Positions 15,007 to 22,975 of a DNA stretch of 22,975 nt are shown here, piece by piece; position 1 is the first letter of the stretch, and each line of letters begins with the position of its first letter. The DNA is from Thermomicrobiales bacterium. GTDB taxonomy: Bacteria; Chloroflexota; Limnocylindria; Limnocylindrales; CSP1-4. The stretch lies in assembly GCA_004525275.1 (NCBI GenBank), contig SPCO01000004.1:1-22975 (forward strand), read 5' to 3'. The position numbers and the translations under genes are program-made. The notes under the pieces were generated by a model. That model ran no database searches, was not told where the DNA came from, and was given only the letters and a program-made list of their open reading frames with translations.

Positions 15007-16302
15007 CTAGCCGAGGCGACGTCCGATCTCACGCCGGCGCTTGCCGATCCTGACGTCGAGCCACAGCCCTTCGATGGGCTCGGGGACGAACGCCGGATCG
15101 ACCACTCGCTGGCCATTGATCGTTACGCCGCCGCCGTTGATCATCCTGCGCGCTTCGCCGCGGGATCCAAGGAGCCCAGCCTCGGCGAGCAGGATCGCGA
15201 TCCCGCCAGCCAGCCAGGCCGGATCGAATTCGAACCCACCGGCCGATTCGTACAGTGAAGCGAGGGCGGCCGGGTCGTCGATCGGCGCAGACGAGAATGT
15301 CGCCTCGGAATCCGCCACCGCCCGGGTGGCCGCGCCGATGCCGTGGGTGCGCGTGGTGATGTCCAAGGCCAACGCACGCTGTGCCGACCGAGCTTCCGGC
15401 CGCGTCAGCGTCTCGGCTTCCAGCGCCTCGATCTGGGCCCGCGGGAACTCGGTGAACCAACGCAGGTAGGTCCCGACATCTCGATCGTCGTGGTTCAGCC
15501 AATACTGGTAAAACGCGAATGGTGAGGTTCTTGCTGGATCGAGCCAGATCGACTCTCCGGCATCGCTCTTCCCGAATTTCGTGCCCGACGGGGAGAGCAG
15601 CAGCTTGTAGGCAAGACCATGCGCCCGATCGGCATCGCCCGCACTCCCCGTCGTCCGTCTGATGAGTTCCAGGCCCGCAGTGATGTTGCCCCATTGGTCG
15701 GCGCCACCCATCTGCAGATCGACGCCCATCGTTCGATGGAGATGGGCAAAGTCGTAGGCCTGGAGGGTCATGTAGCTGAACTCCGTGAAGGAGAGGCCGC
15801 GATCGAGTCGAACCTGCACCGAGTCCTTGGAAAGCATGTACGGGACTGTGAAGTGCTTCCCCGTGTCACGCAAGAACTCGATCAGTGACAGCTCGCCCAG
15901 CCAGTCGAGGTTGTTGACCATGACCGCCCCGCCGGCACCTGGGGCGAAATCGAGAAAACGCCCGAGTTGGTCGCGGATCCCGACCAGGTTCTCCTCGAGT
16001 ACTGCCCGGTCGAGCAGGTTCCGCTCGGCGGAACGGCCGGACGGATCGCCGATCATCCCGGTCCCGCCGCCGACGACCGCCACGGGCCGACCGCCGAATC
16101 GCTGCAGGCGCAGAAGGCCGAAGATCGGGACCAGGTGTCCGGCGTGCAGCGAAGCGGCGCTGGGATCGAAGCCGATGTAGCCCGAGATGGCGGGGTCGCG
16201 CGCGAGGCGATCCGCCAGCCCCGGCGTGGTGGCGTGCAGGATCCCGCGCCAATCGAGCTCGGCCAGGAGACCGCCCGGATCCGTCAGGGACGGCTTCGTC
16301 AC
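15007..16302 (-). CDS. tyrS: Tyrosyl-tRNA synthetase
   Basis: TyrRS charges tRNA-Tyr with tyrosine. The 431-residue class I enzyme has the HIGH-type motif HAGH at 53-56, the tyrosine-site segments GYIGFDPSAASLH and QMGGADQWGNITAG, and the KMSKS-type loop KFGKS at 242-246. The C-terminal S4 RNA-binding domain starts about residue 365 (LLGSRGEARRMINGGGVTINGQRVVDP). This is the common bacterial TyrRS form, not the TyrZ form. The start is GTG 16302, preceded by GAGGG about 10 nt away. The space to the divergent PBP gene is only 83 bp, too short for a T-box leader, and none is seen. Confidence 0.96.
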   Translation of the reverse strand: MTKPSLTDPGGLLAELDWRGILHATTPGLADRLARDPAISGYIGFDPSAASLHAGHLVPIFGLLRLQRFGGRPVAVVGGGTGMIGDPSGRSAERNLLDRAVLEENLVGIRDQLGRFLDFAPGAGGAVMVNNLDWLGELSLIEFLRDTGKHFTVPYMLSKDSVQVRLDRGLSFTEFSYMTLQAYDFAHLHRTMGVDLQMGGADQWGNITAGLELIRRTTGSAGDADRAHGLAYKLLLSPSGTKFGKSDAGESIWLDPARTSPFAFYQYWLNHDDRDVGTYLRWFTEFPRAQIEALEAETLTRPEARSAQRALALDITTRTHGIGAATRAVADSEATFSSAPIDDPAALASLYESAGGFEFDPAWLAGGIAILLAEAGLLGSRGEARRMINGGGVTINGQRVVDPAFVPEPIEGLWLDVRIGKRRREIGRRLG

Positions 16303-16364
16303 AGGCAGGACCCTCGAGCCGTCTCGACTATGGCGCCAAGCGTCAACCGTGGATTCACGCCCCC

Positions 16365-16370
16365 TATGCT
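16365..16370 (+). promoter_or_regulatory. Candidate -10 element of the penicillin-binding protein gene
   Basis: TATGCT matches TATAAT at four of six positions and lies 15 nt before ATG 16386, so the mRNA leader would be very short. There is no Shine-Dalgarno before that ATG, and no clear -35. Confidence 0.25.
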
Positions 16371-16385
16371 ATCGTGCGGCCTCAT

Positions 16386-19112
16386 ATGCAGACCAGTCTC
16401 GCTCGGCGCCTGCGCCGTCGGAGAGCGCTCCAGCGTCGACCCCCGGGACGAGCCGGAAAGATCTTCGGATCGTTCGTCCTCATCGTCCTCGTCGTGTTCC
16501 TCGCCACCGGCGGCCTGCTGACAGCTGCCGGCGTTGTCGCAGGGGTCAGTGCCTACAACTATTACGCCCAGGGCCTGCCGGATCCGGTCAGCACGCTGAC
16601 GAACATCGAGTTCGAGCAGCAGACCGTGCTCTACGACCGGACCGGAACGATCGTGCTCGCCCGTCTCGGCGACCTCAAGCGCGACTTGGTCACCTTTGAC
16701 CAGATCCCCGGTGAGACCCTCGATGCCACGACCGCGATCGAGGACAAGGACTTCTGGGTCAATCCGGGTTTCGACCCGGTCGGCATCGTGTCGGCCGGTA
16801 TCGACACCGTGTCGGGTCGGCCGCGTGGAGCGTCAACCATCACCCAACAACTGGTCCGCGCCAGGCTCCTGCCTGCTGCGGCCTTTGCCGATGGCACGTA
16901 CGAGCGCAAGGCTCGCGAGATCATCCAATCCATCCGCCTGACCGATGCGTTCCCCGGCGAGGAAGGCAAGCAACAGATCATCACCGCCTACCTCAACCAG
17001 AACTTCTACGGAAACCAGAGTTATGGGGTCAAGGCCGCGGCCAAGGGCTACTTTGGCAAGCCCCTCGCCGAGTTGACCCTCGCCCAGCATGCGATCCTCG
17101 CGGCCATTCCCCAGTCGCCTACGACATTCGATCTCGTTCGGAATGCCGAGGAGGTCTGCCTGGAGGACGTCGCGGAAGGCGAGGAATGCGCACGATTCAA
17201 GCTCGTCGTGCCCCAGGATTCCGAGATCGTCATCCGGCGTAACAAGGTCCTTGAACTTATGGCCACGCGCAGCCCGCTGACCGGTGACAAACACACGCTT
17301 GGCGAGTATGAGGCGGCCAAGAATGAGCCGGTCGAGCTCATTCCCCAGGTTTCGGCCGCGTGGAAGGCTCCCCATTTCGTGTGGCAGATCCGCCGTGAAC
17401 TCGGCGCGATGTTCTGCCCGGATTCTCCTTCCGACTGTCCCACCGCCGATCTGGGTGGGTACAAGGTGATCACCACCATCGACATGGACATGCAGAAGGC
17501 CGCCGAAAAGTGGGCCTACGTGTCGGCCCGAGCCACCAACGCCAAGAACCCCAGCGCCATCCTGTCCAGCCGTAAGATCCCCCGCTCGGACCGGTCGTGG
17601 ATCCTCGGGCTGCGTGGTCAGAACGTCAACAACGCGGCGGCCGCGGTCCAGGATTATCGGACCGGCGAGATCCTGGCCTACGTCGGCTCGGCCAGCTACA
17701 CGTCAAAGGGCAACAAGAAGTTCCAGCCCAAATTCGACGTCTTGTCCGACGGCTGGCGCCAGCCGGGTTCGGCGATCAAGGCCGTCAACTATCTCGTGGG
17801 CATCGACGACAGGACGCTCACCGCTTCGACGATGATCATGGACGTCACGACGAATTTCGGTGGTGGATTCATCCCGACCCAGGCCGACAAGAAGGAACGC
17901 GGGCCGGTTCGACTTCGCTCTGCTCTCCAGTTCTCGCTCAACATCCCGGCGATCAAGGCAACGATCATGACCGGCCTCGAGCGGGTCGTGGATCGCACCA
18001 AGGATTTCGGGCTCCGTTACCAGAGCACAGCCACCCCGGTGCTGTCCGAGGGGATCGGGACGCTCGAAGTTCACCCCATCGACTTGCTCGGTGCCTACAG
18101 CATGATCGCCAACGAAGGCAAGCTCATGCCCCGACGGATCATCAAGACGATCCTCGATTCCGACGACCAGGTCTTCTGGCCGAAGGCCGGCGATCTCAAG
18201 CAGGGCAAGCAGGTCGTCGACCGCGGTTCGGCCTACATCATCACGGACATCCTGGCCGGGAATACAGACAAGTCGGTCAATCCGTACTGGGGCAAGTGGG
18301 CGATCTACGACAAGGGGGTCCGCCGACCAGCCGCATACAAGACCGGGACGACGAGCGAAAACGTCGACGTGGCAGCGTACGGGTTCGTCGCGCCGCCAAA
18401 GGACAAGGACGCCCCGGCGCTGGCGGTCGGCGTCTGGATGGGTAACAGTGACAACAGCCCCAACAGCGGCAAACTTTCGCTCGATACTGCGGCACCGCTC
18501 TGGTCGGCGATCCTTGGCGAGGTCACCAAGGGCAGCAAGATCGCCTCGTTCTCTTCGCCCAAGGGGCTCGTGACCGCCACAGTCGACGCATTCACCGGGC
18601 TCAGGCCGGGTCCGTTCACGACTCGCAAGGTCAGGGAATTGTTCCTGCCGGGGACGGTTCCCAAGCAGAAGACGACGATTCGCGTCGCCGCCGAAATCGA
18701 CGATGCCTCCGGCCTCCGCTGGCGGGACGGTTGCGTGGGACCCAAGGTGACTCGCGGATTCTTCGATCTCTCCGAAGTCGAGGCCAATTTCCCGGCCTGG
18801 CAGCGAGCGAACGCAGCCTGGGGCGCCCGTGCCGCGCGCGGGTCCGGCGTCGGCGGTGGCCTGAAAGGCACTTCCACGATCTATTTCTATAACAGTGCAT
18901 TCGCCCCGTACGGGCGAACGTGGGGTGCGAGTTTCATGCCCAGCAAGCGTTGCCCGATCGCTCCGCCGCCGATCTATTGCGACCCATTGGCCAGCCCGAT
19001 ACCCGACCCGTCGCTGCCCCCACCAGAGCCATGCGTTCCGGCACCATCGGAGCCGCCGCCGGGCGGTAGCCCGGCTCCAGGCGGTGGCCCGAAGGGAACA
19101 CCGAAGCCCTGA
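16386..19112 (+). CDS. Bifunctional class A penicillin-binding protein (transglycosylase/transpeptidase)
   Basis: This peptidoglycan synthase polymerises glycan strands and cross-links stem peptides outside the membrane. A basic cytoplasmic N terminus (MQTSLARRLRRRRALQRR) precedes one membrane anchor at about 27-55. The GT51 domain has catalytic Glu120 in IEDKDF, RGASTITQQLVR (147-158) and LNQNFYGNQSYGVKAAAKGYFGK in two adjoining blocks (203-225). The transpeptidase domain has SAIK (Ser462-Lys465), SLN (517-519) and KTG (652-654), so both activities look intact. After about residue 770 comes a non-catalytic C-terminal part ending in a Pro/Gly-rich tail of about 50 residues. Eight cysteines lie in the exported region (258, 268, 344, 351 and four after the transpeptidase domain), unusual for a PBP. 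ATG 16386 is preferred; a GTG four codons earlier is possible. At 908 residues it is long for the class. Confidence 0.93.
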   Translation: MQTSLARRLRRRRALQRRPPGRAGKIFGSFVLIVLVVFLATGGLLTAAGVVAGVSAYNYYAQGLPDPVSTLTNIEFEQQTVLYDRTGTIVLARLGDLKRDLVTFDQIPGETLDATTAIEDKDFWVNPGFDPVGIVSAGIDTVSGRPRGASTITQQLVRARLLPAAAFADGTYERKAREIIQSIRLTDAFPGEEGKQQIITAYLNQNFYGNQSYGVKAAAKGYFGKPLAELTLAQHAILAAIPQSPTTFDLVRNAEEVCLEDVAEGEECARFKLVVPQDSEIVIRRNKVLELMATRSPLTGDKHTLGEYEAAKNEPVELIPQVSAAWKAPHFVWQIRRELGAMFCPDSPSDCPTADLGGYKVITTIDMDMQKAAEKWAYVSARATNAKNPSAILSSRKIPRSDRSWILGLRGQNVNNAAAAVQDYRTGEILAYVGSASYTSKGNKKFQPKFDVLSDGWRQPGSAIKAVNYLVGIDDRTLTASTMIMDVTTNFGGGFIPTQADKKERGPVRLRSALQFSLNIPAIKATIMTGLERVVDRTKDFGLRYQSTATPVLSEGIGTLEVHPIDLLGAYSMIANEGKLMPRRIIKTILDSDDQVFWPKAGDLKQGKQVVDRGSAYIITDILAGNTDKSVNPYWGKWAIYDKGVRRPAAYKTGTTSENVDVAAYGFVAPPKDKDAPALAVGVWMGNSDNSPNSGKLSLDTAAPLWSAILGEVTKGSKIASFSSPKGLVTATVDAFTGLRPGPFTTRKVRELFLPGTVPKQKTTIRVAAEIDDASGLRWRDGCVGPKVTRGFFDLSEVEANFPAWQRANAAWGARAARGSGVGGGLKGTSTIYFYNSAFAPYGRTWGASFMPSKRCPIAPPPIYCDPLASPIPDPSLPPPEPCVPAPSEPPPGGSPAPGGGPKGTPKP

Positions 19113-19116
19113 CGCA

Positions 19117-21471
19117 TCAGAACTCGACGATCGTCGCGCCGTCCCCTCCCTCACCGCGCTGACCCGGTCGCAGCGATCGCACGAGCGGATGGTCCGCGGC
19201 CGCCGAGCGGACGGCGTCGCGTACGGCGCCCGTGCCCATCCCGTGGATGATCAGGACCTTGTCGAGTCCAGCCAGGCCCGCATCGTCCAGGTACCGGGAC
19301 AAGACATCGAGGGCTTCGTCAACCCTCGCACCGCGCAGGTCAAGCGATGAGGCCACCGACCGCGCCCGATCGGTCCGGATCGCGACCTCGCCCGAATCGC
19401 CTGGTCCGTCCGTACGTGGCTCGTCCGTACTCGACGTCGGGTCGCCAGAAGCCAGCGCGAGCCCATCCACATCGACCGTCACCCGCATCCCACCGACTTC
19501 GAGGGTCGCCCTTCGTCCGCCGCGCTCCAGGGCGACGATTCGGCCCTCCCAGCCCGCCGACGTGCTGCGCGCACGCTCGCCAAGTCGCCATTCGCGCTCG
19601 ACGACCGGCTCCTCCAGTACCGACGGTTCGCCCTCGGGGAGACGATCGAGGGTCTCCTGCGCGCGAGCGACCGCGTCGTCGAGCGCCGGCGCGGTCACGG
19701 TTTCGCGCTCGAGCGCCTCGCGCGTCGTCCTGACCTCGTCGCGCAGGTCGGCCACGATCCGCTCTGCCTCCGCTCGCGCCGAATCCACCGTTTCGTCCCG
19801 CTCTCGACGGGCGCGCCGGCGCTCCTCTTCCGCAACGTGCAGGGCTTCGGTCGCGCGCAGCTCGGCTGTTCGAGCCCGGTCGAGAGCCGCGCCGGTCTCT
19901 CCCTCGGTCGCCTTGATCGAGGCCAGGGTCGCCTCAAAGGATCGCTGCGACTCGCTCAGCCGCGACCGAGCGTCGTCCACGATCTCTGCGGTCAGGCCCA
20001 GTCGCTCCGCGATGGCAAACGCCTGACTGCCGCCCGGCAGACCGATCGTCAGGCGGTAGGTCGGCGAGAGCGTCTCGAGGTCGAATTCGACAGCGGCATT
20101 CCGGGCCCCGGGTGTCGTATAGGCGTAGGCCTTCAGCTCCGCATAGTGGGTGGTTGCCGCGACCAGCGCCCCAGCCCGGATGAAATAGTCGAGGAGCGCC
20201 TGCGCGAGCGCGGAGCCCTCCGTGGGGTCCGTTCCCGCCCCAAGTTCGTCCAGCAGGACCAGCGTGCCCGGTCCGGCCGCCTCGACGATCCGGATGATCG
20301 ATCGCAGATGTCCAGAGAATGTCGACAGGGACTGGGCGATGGACTGGTCATCGCCGATGTCGGCGAACACGTCGCGCCAGATCGGCAGGCGGCTGCCGGG
20401 CTCGGCCGGGATGTGCAGGCCGGCCTGATGCATGACGCTGAGCAAACCGAGCGTCCGGAGGGTCACCGTCTTGCCTCCGGTGTTCGGTCCCGTGACGACG
20501 AGGGCGCTGTAGCCGTCGCCAAGACGGATGTCGATCGGGACGACCCGCCCGGTCAGACCCGGGTGGCGAGCCGACAGGAGAATGGCCTCTGCGCGGTCCG
20601 TCGTCTCGGCGCGACTCGCGCCCATCTCGGCGCCCAACGTGGCCTTGGCAGCCCACAGGTCAAATCGGGCCAGCGCACCCAACGTCTCGCTGAGTGCGTC
20701 GGCATTCGCAGCGACCAACGCCGAGAGCGCGTCGAGGATCCGGGCGATCTCCTCGGCCTCGGCGACCTGGGCTTCACGCCAGGCGTTCCCGAGCTCGACC
20801 GCGACCATCGGCTCGATGAAGAGCGTCTGGCCGCTCCCCGACGCATCATGGACGATGCCCTTGACTCGCGAGCGTGCCTCAGCCTTGATGGGGACCACGT
20901 AGCGGCCGTTGCGGAGCGTGATGATCGGCTCCTGGAGGGCGTTGCCCAACTCCGTCCCGACGAGCGAATCCAGTCGACGACGGAGTCGTTCGTAGGCGAC
21001 CCTGACGGCCGCACGCAGACCACCCAGCCGCGGTGAAGCGGTATCGAGCAGTTCCCCGACGGGGTCGAAGCTCCGGGCCAGGGTGGAACGCAGCGCTGGA
21101 AGCTCGTGGAGTTCAGTGCCAACCTGACGCAGTAACGGCCGGCGCTCGCCGGCAAGCATGGTCGCCAGGCGCCCGGCCGCGTCGAGCGTGGTCGCGATCT
21201 CCAGGAACTGGGCGGGGTCAAGACGACCGCCCCGGGTGGCTCGCTCGATGGCTGGGCCGATGTCATGGGCCGCGCCGATGCTGACACCCGGCCGCTCCTC
21301 GAGAAGCGCCCGGGTCTGATCCGTTTCGTCGAGGCCCCGGGCGACGATGACGGGGTCACTCGAAGGTTCGAGCGCCTCGGCCAGACGCTGCGACGGCGGA
21401 AACGAGGTCGCCGCGGCAAGACGGGCTCGCACGGTCGGGAACTCGAGCAGGACCAACGACCGCGCGTCCAT
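19117..21471 (-). CDS. mutS2: MutS2 family ATPase/endonuclease with Smr domain
   Basis: MutS2 proteins lack the mismatch-reading domain of MutS; they act in recombination control and, in Bacillus, in splitting collided ribosomes. This 784-residue protein has the MutS core helices (about 130-300) and a P-loop GPNTGGKT at 328-335. Residues LDELGAGTDP (from 407) carry Walker B and the D-loop, after the STFSGHLRSI signature (383-392). A long charged coiled coil (about 500-630) rich in Glu/Arg comes next, and a C-terminal Smr domain (about 706-784) carries LDLRG and HGMGTG, the nuclease-type motifs. ATG 21471 (MDARSLVLLEF) matches the family start; the open frame continues another 130 codons upstream, but that part is antisense-frame shadow of the glycosylase gene. 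It is convergent with the PBP gene (4 nt gap) and follows the cvpA-glycosylase pair on its strand. Confidence 0.95.
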   Translation of the reverse strand: MDARSLVLLEFPTVRARLAAATSFPPSQRLAEALEPSSDPVIVARGLDETDQTRALLEERPGVSIGAAHDIGPAIERATRGGRLDPAQFLEIATTLDAAGRLATMLAGERRPLLRQVGTELHELPALRSTLARSFDPVGELLDTASPRLGGLRAAVRVAYERLRRRLDSLVGTELGNALQEPIITLRNGRYVVPIKAEARSRVKGIVHDASGSGQTLFIEPMVAVELGNAWREAQVAEAEEIARILDALSALVAANADALSETLGALARFDLWAAKATLGAEMGASRAETTDRAEAILLSARHPGLTGRVVPIDIRLGDGYSALVVTGPNTGGKTVTLRTLGLLSVMHQAGLHIPAEPGSRLPIWRDVFADIGDDQSIAQSLSTFSGHLRSIIRIVEAAGPGTLVLLDELGAGTDPTEGSALAQALLDYFIRAGALVAATTHYAELKAYAYTTPGARNAAVEFDLETLSPTYRLTIGLPGGSQAFAIAERLGLTAEIVDDARSRLSESQRSFEATLASIKATEGETGAALDRARTAELRATEALHVAEEERRRARRERDETVDSARAEAERIVADLRDEVRTTREALERETVTAPALDDAVARAQETLDRLPEGEPSVLEEPVVEREWRLGERARSTSAGWEGRIVALERGGRRATLEVGGMRVTVDVDGLALASGDPTSSTDEPRTDGPGDSGEVAIRTDRARSVASSLDLRGARVDEALDVLSRYLDDAGLAGLDKVLIIHGMGTGAVRDAVRSAAADHPLVRSLRPGQRGEGGDGATIVEF

Positions 21472-21484
21472 GGGATACGACCCG

Positions 21485-22165
21485 TCAGCGACGCGAGCCG
21501 GGTCCGGACGCCGACGGGTGGCCGACCTCGACGAAACGCCATGGTCGCCTGACCCACGGCGGTCCCGCAAACGCGATCCCGATGCGCGGCGTCGATCGCA
21601 CCACGGGCGGTGCTTCGCTGACGGGGCGCTCCTCCAGTCGCAGCGCCGAAGCAGGGTCGCACAGGTCCAGCCCCGTCCAGCGAGTATCGATCCCGAAAGA
21701 TGCGCCCACCAGGCCGGGACCGCTCGCGATCCGATCGGCCGGAAGCCCGGCGATCCGCTCCGCGGCCTCGGCAACCTGAGCGGGCGTCCGTGCTCGGCGC
21801 CGCCTGGCGGATGCGATGACACGATCGACCCGCATCCGCTCGACACCCTCCGTCGGAGCGACGGCACGGATAAGCACGGCAGCAGGCACGCCGTCGGGTT
21901 CAGTAACGACGTTCAGGCAGTCATACATCCCGTAGACAAGGTACACGTAGGCTCGCCCTGGCGGGCCGAACATGACCCGATTCCTGAGTGTTTCGCCAAA
22001 CCGGGCGTGCGAGGCTCGATCTTCCTCGCCGACGTACGCTTCGACCTCCACGATCCGGCCCGTGCGCCGACCAGTCTCGTCATCGCGAACCAGACGTGCC
22101 CCGATCAGGCGCTCAGCGGCGTCGAGGGTGGAGCCGAGCAGCTGGGAGCGGTCGAGAACGGGCAG
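21485..22165 (-). CDS. 3-methyladenine DNA glycosylase (Mpg/AAG family), non-canonical start
   Basis: The enzyme excises alkylated purines in base-excision repair. The core is clear: GRIVEVEAYVGEEDRASH holds the catalytic Glu (residue 42 here) with Tyr44 and His53 at the spacing of human AAG Glu125/Tyr127/His136. RNRVMFGPPG and YVYLVYGMYDCLNVV provide the base-stacking and DNA-intercalating tyrosines, and GPGLVGASFGID matches the family's GPxxL segment. Family similarity continues upstream of the first usual start codon (GTG 22051, the Val of GRIVE) through LDRSQLL and AERLIGARLVR, but this upstream frame has no ATG, GTG or TTG after its last stop. I therefore place the start at CTG 22165, five nt after the cvpA stop (TAG 22172-22170), giving 226 residues. 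If GTG 22051 is the real start, the protein lacks its first strand and is 188 residues. Confidence 0.85.
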   Translation of the reverse strand: MPVLDRSQLLGSTLDAAERLIGARLVRDDETGRRTGRIVEVEAYVGEEDRASHARFGETLRNRVMFGPPGRAYVYLVYGMYDCLNVVTEPDGVPAAVLIRAVAPTEGVERMRVDRVIASARRRRARTPAQVAEAAERIAGLPADRIASGPGLVGASFGIDTRWTGLDLCDPASALRLEERPVSEAPPVVRSTPRIGIAFAGPPWVRRPWRFVEVGHPSASGPGSRR

Positions 22166-22169
22166 CGGG

Positions 22170-22748
22170 CTAGTACTGCGCTTCGATCTCGTTCGGGACG
22201 AAGAGACCCGTCAGGAAGAAGAACCCTGGGATCAGTGTCTCGCGGAAGAACGCAGTGAACTGCGAGCCATCCATGGCGGTCCACACGTCACGCAGGAACG
22301 GCAATTCCTGCGCGTCTTCCGCGATCCCCGGAATGCGAAAGAACGAATCGAGGATGATCAGGACAGCCCCGTAGACGATCGCGGCCTCAAGCAGTCCGAG
22401 GATGCCCCCGAGGATCTCGTCCGCGAAGCGTGCCTTCTTGAACAGGGCTTGGGGCTTGTAGAACCCCTGCGCCACGAGCGCGAAGGCGATCGCCGAGGCC
22501 ACGAAGATCGTGGCGAACCCGATCATGTAGCTGTATTCCCTCGAGAACTGCGTCCAGTTCGCGCCAAGGAACTGCGACAACGGTTCGGCCAGCAGCGCGG
22601 CCAGGAACCATGAGAACAGGATCGACCCGATCCCGATCAGTCGCCGAATCGTCCCCTGGGCGAATCCGAGGACGAAGAAGCCCATGAAGAACAGGATGAT
22701 CAGCAGATCGACCGCTGCGAATCCCTCAAGGAACCCCTGGATATCCAC
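22170..22748 (-). CDS. cvpA: CvpA-family membrane protein
   Basis: This 192-residue integral membrane protein has four clear hydrophobic helices at about residues 13-32, 36-56, 74-96 and 112-136. A fifth, weaker one is near the C terminus (LIPGFFFLTGLFV). The first two carry the CvpA pattern of a membrane entry followed by GFAQGTIRRLIGIGSI; the segment FADEILGGILGLLEAAIVYG corresponds to the family's second conserved helix, where a Gly-rich LGxxxG motif is typical. CvpA proteins are linked to colicin V export and to envelope stress tolerance in enterobacteria; the molecular job is unknown. The start is GTG 22748 with a perfect AGGAGG eight nt upstream. cvpA next to mutS2 is a common pairing in many phyla; here a DNA glycosylase gene sits between them, probably in the same operon. 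Confidence 0.85.
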   Translation of the reverse strand: MDIQGFLEGFAAVDLLIILFFMGFFVLGFAQGTIRRLIGIGSILFSWFLAALLAEPLSQFLGANWTQFSREYSYMIGFATIFVASAIAFALVAQGFYKPQALFKKARFADEILGGILGLLEAAIVYGAVLIILDSFFRIPGIAEDAQELPFLRDVWTAMDGSQFTAFFRETLIPGFFFLTGLFVPNEIEAQY

Positions 22749-22756
22749 CCAGTCCG

Positions 22757-22762
22757 CCTCCT
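22757..22762 (-). promoter_or_regulatory. Ribosome binding site of cvpA
   Basis: The minus strand reads AGGAGG here, eight nt before GTG 22748. It is the strongest Shine-Dalgarno noticed in the window and settles the GTG start. Confidence 0.8.
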
Positions 22763-22975
22763 GTTTGCGCTATCGCGGCGACGCCGCGGCCGGCGCAAGG
22801 GTAGCAGCGGGCATTCGCGTGCCGCAAGGCCGGCATGAGCTTTCTGGTGCGTGGCCCGAAACCATGTGGGCGGTCACGCAACGCCGCGGCATCGAGCCGG
22901 CCGCGTGCCAACGAGCGCAGGATGCCCGGTTCAGCTCCGGAAGCGGGCTCCCACATCGAGCGATAGTCCGTCGAC
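22763..22975. other. Stretch without a supportable gene at the right edge
   Basis: No reading frame here resembles a known protein; a 76-codon minus-strand frame overlapping this stretch lacks any family pattern. The stretch can pair with itself: ATGTGGG (22864-22870) with CCCACAT (22950-22956), and GCCCG (22924-22928) with CGGGC (22944-22948). This may be a leader/promoter region of the cvpA operon or part of an unidentified RNA cut off by the window end. Confidence 0.4.

Noticed and set aside
17703..19154. 483-codon antisense frame across the PBP gene
   Set aside because: The plus strand has all catalytic motifs of a PBP; the antisense product has none. Long antisense frames also occur over hisH/hisF (13376-14806) and hisB (12230-13342) and are typical shadows in GC-rich DNA.
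22926..22940. tRNA T-arm-like CCGG-TTCAGCT-CCGG, and an SRP-RNA-like CTCCGGAAG nearby
   Set aside because: The T-loop lacks the invariant A58, no other tRNA arms are found, and the conserved SRP core sequence is absent.
22726..22956. 76-codon minus-strand frame overlapping the cvpA start
   Set aside because: It has no family pattern, runs through the cvpA ribosome site, and reads as random GC-rich coding.
1..22975. Frequent CGATCG/GATC motifs across the window
   Set aside because: They follow from Asp, Ile and Arg codon choice in coding DNA; I could not count them against expectation, so I do not claim an enriched signal.
1..22975. CRISPR arrays, insertion sequences, phage genes, attachment sites
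   Set aside because: No regularly spaced repeats, transposase, integrase or phage structural motifs were seen in any frame.

Overview
This is a GC-rich, densely packed chromosomal window made mostly of housekeeping genes, with one accessory-looking block at the left edge. I see no insertion sequence, phage gene, CRISPR array, rRNA or recognisable tRNA. The gene set fits an uncultured Chloroflexota-type bacterium (Limnocylindria-like) better than an actinobacterium: it has MutS2 with an Smr domain, a fused hisIE, a YerC-type TrpR-like regulator and an EF-G-like paralogue. This assignment is inference from gene content, without any phylogeny.

Left block (1-3612, + strand). This holds a 5'-truncated membrane protein with a GAF-like region and a C-terminal BTAD/SARP-type DNA-binding module. 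A short ECF-type sigma factor follows, and then a PaaK-like adenylate-forming ligase whose start overlaps the end of the sigma gene. This is the least ordinary part of the window.

Recombination and translation block (3699-7860). yebC, ruvC and ruvA run on the minus strand (no ruvB here). They diverge from an EF-G-like GTPase across a short gap with two back-to-back -10-like hexamers.

Histidine block (7873-14994). hisA is on the minus strand, divergent from yerC-hisG-hisD-hisC-hisB-hisH-hisF-hisIE. The plus-strand genes are joined by 1-4 nt overlaps, apart from a 4-nt gap before hisH. The hisA/yerC gap carries an operator-like palindrome that could control both arms. hisD is interrupted by a one-nucleotide frame change lying exactly on a perfect 28-bp inverted repeat (10002-10029 / 10045-10072). 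Apart from a histidinol-phosphate phosphatase, the pathway from ATP/PRPP to histidine is otherwise encoded here.

Right block (15007-22748). This contains tyrS (-), a bifunctional class A penicillin-binding protein (+) with an unusually cysteine-containing exported part and a Pro-rich tail, then mutS2, a 3-methyladenine DNA glycosylase and a CvpA-family membrane protein (all -). The glycosylase reading frame lacks any ATG/GTG/TTG before its conserved core. The last 227 bases hold no gene I can support.
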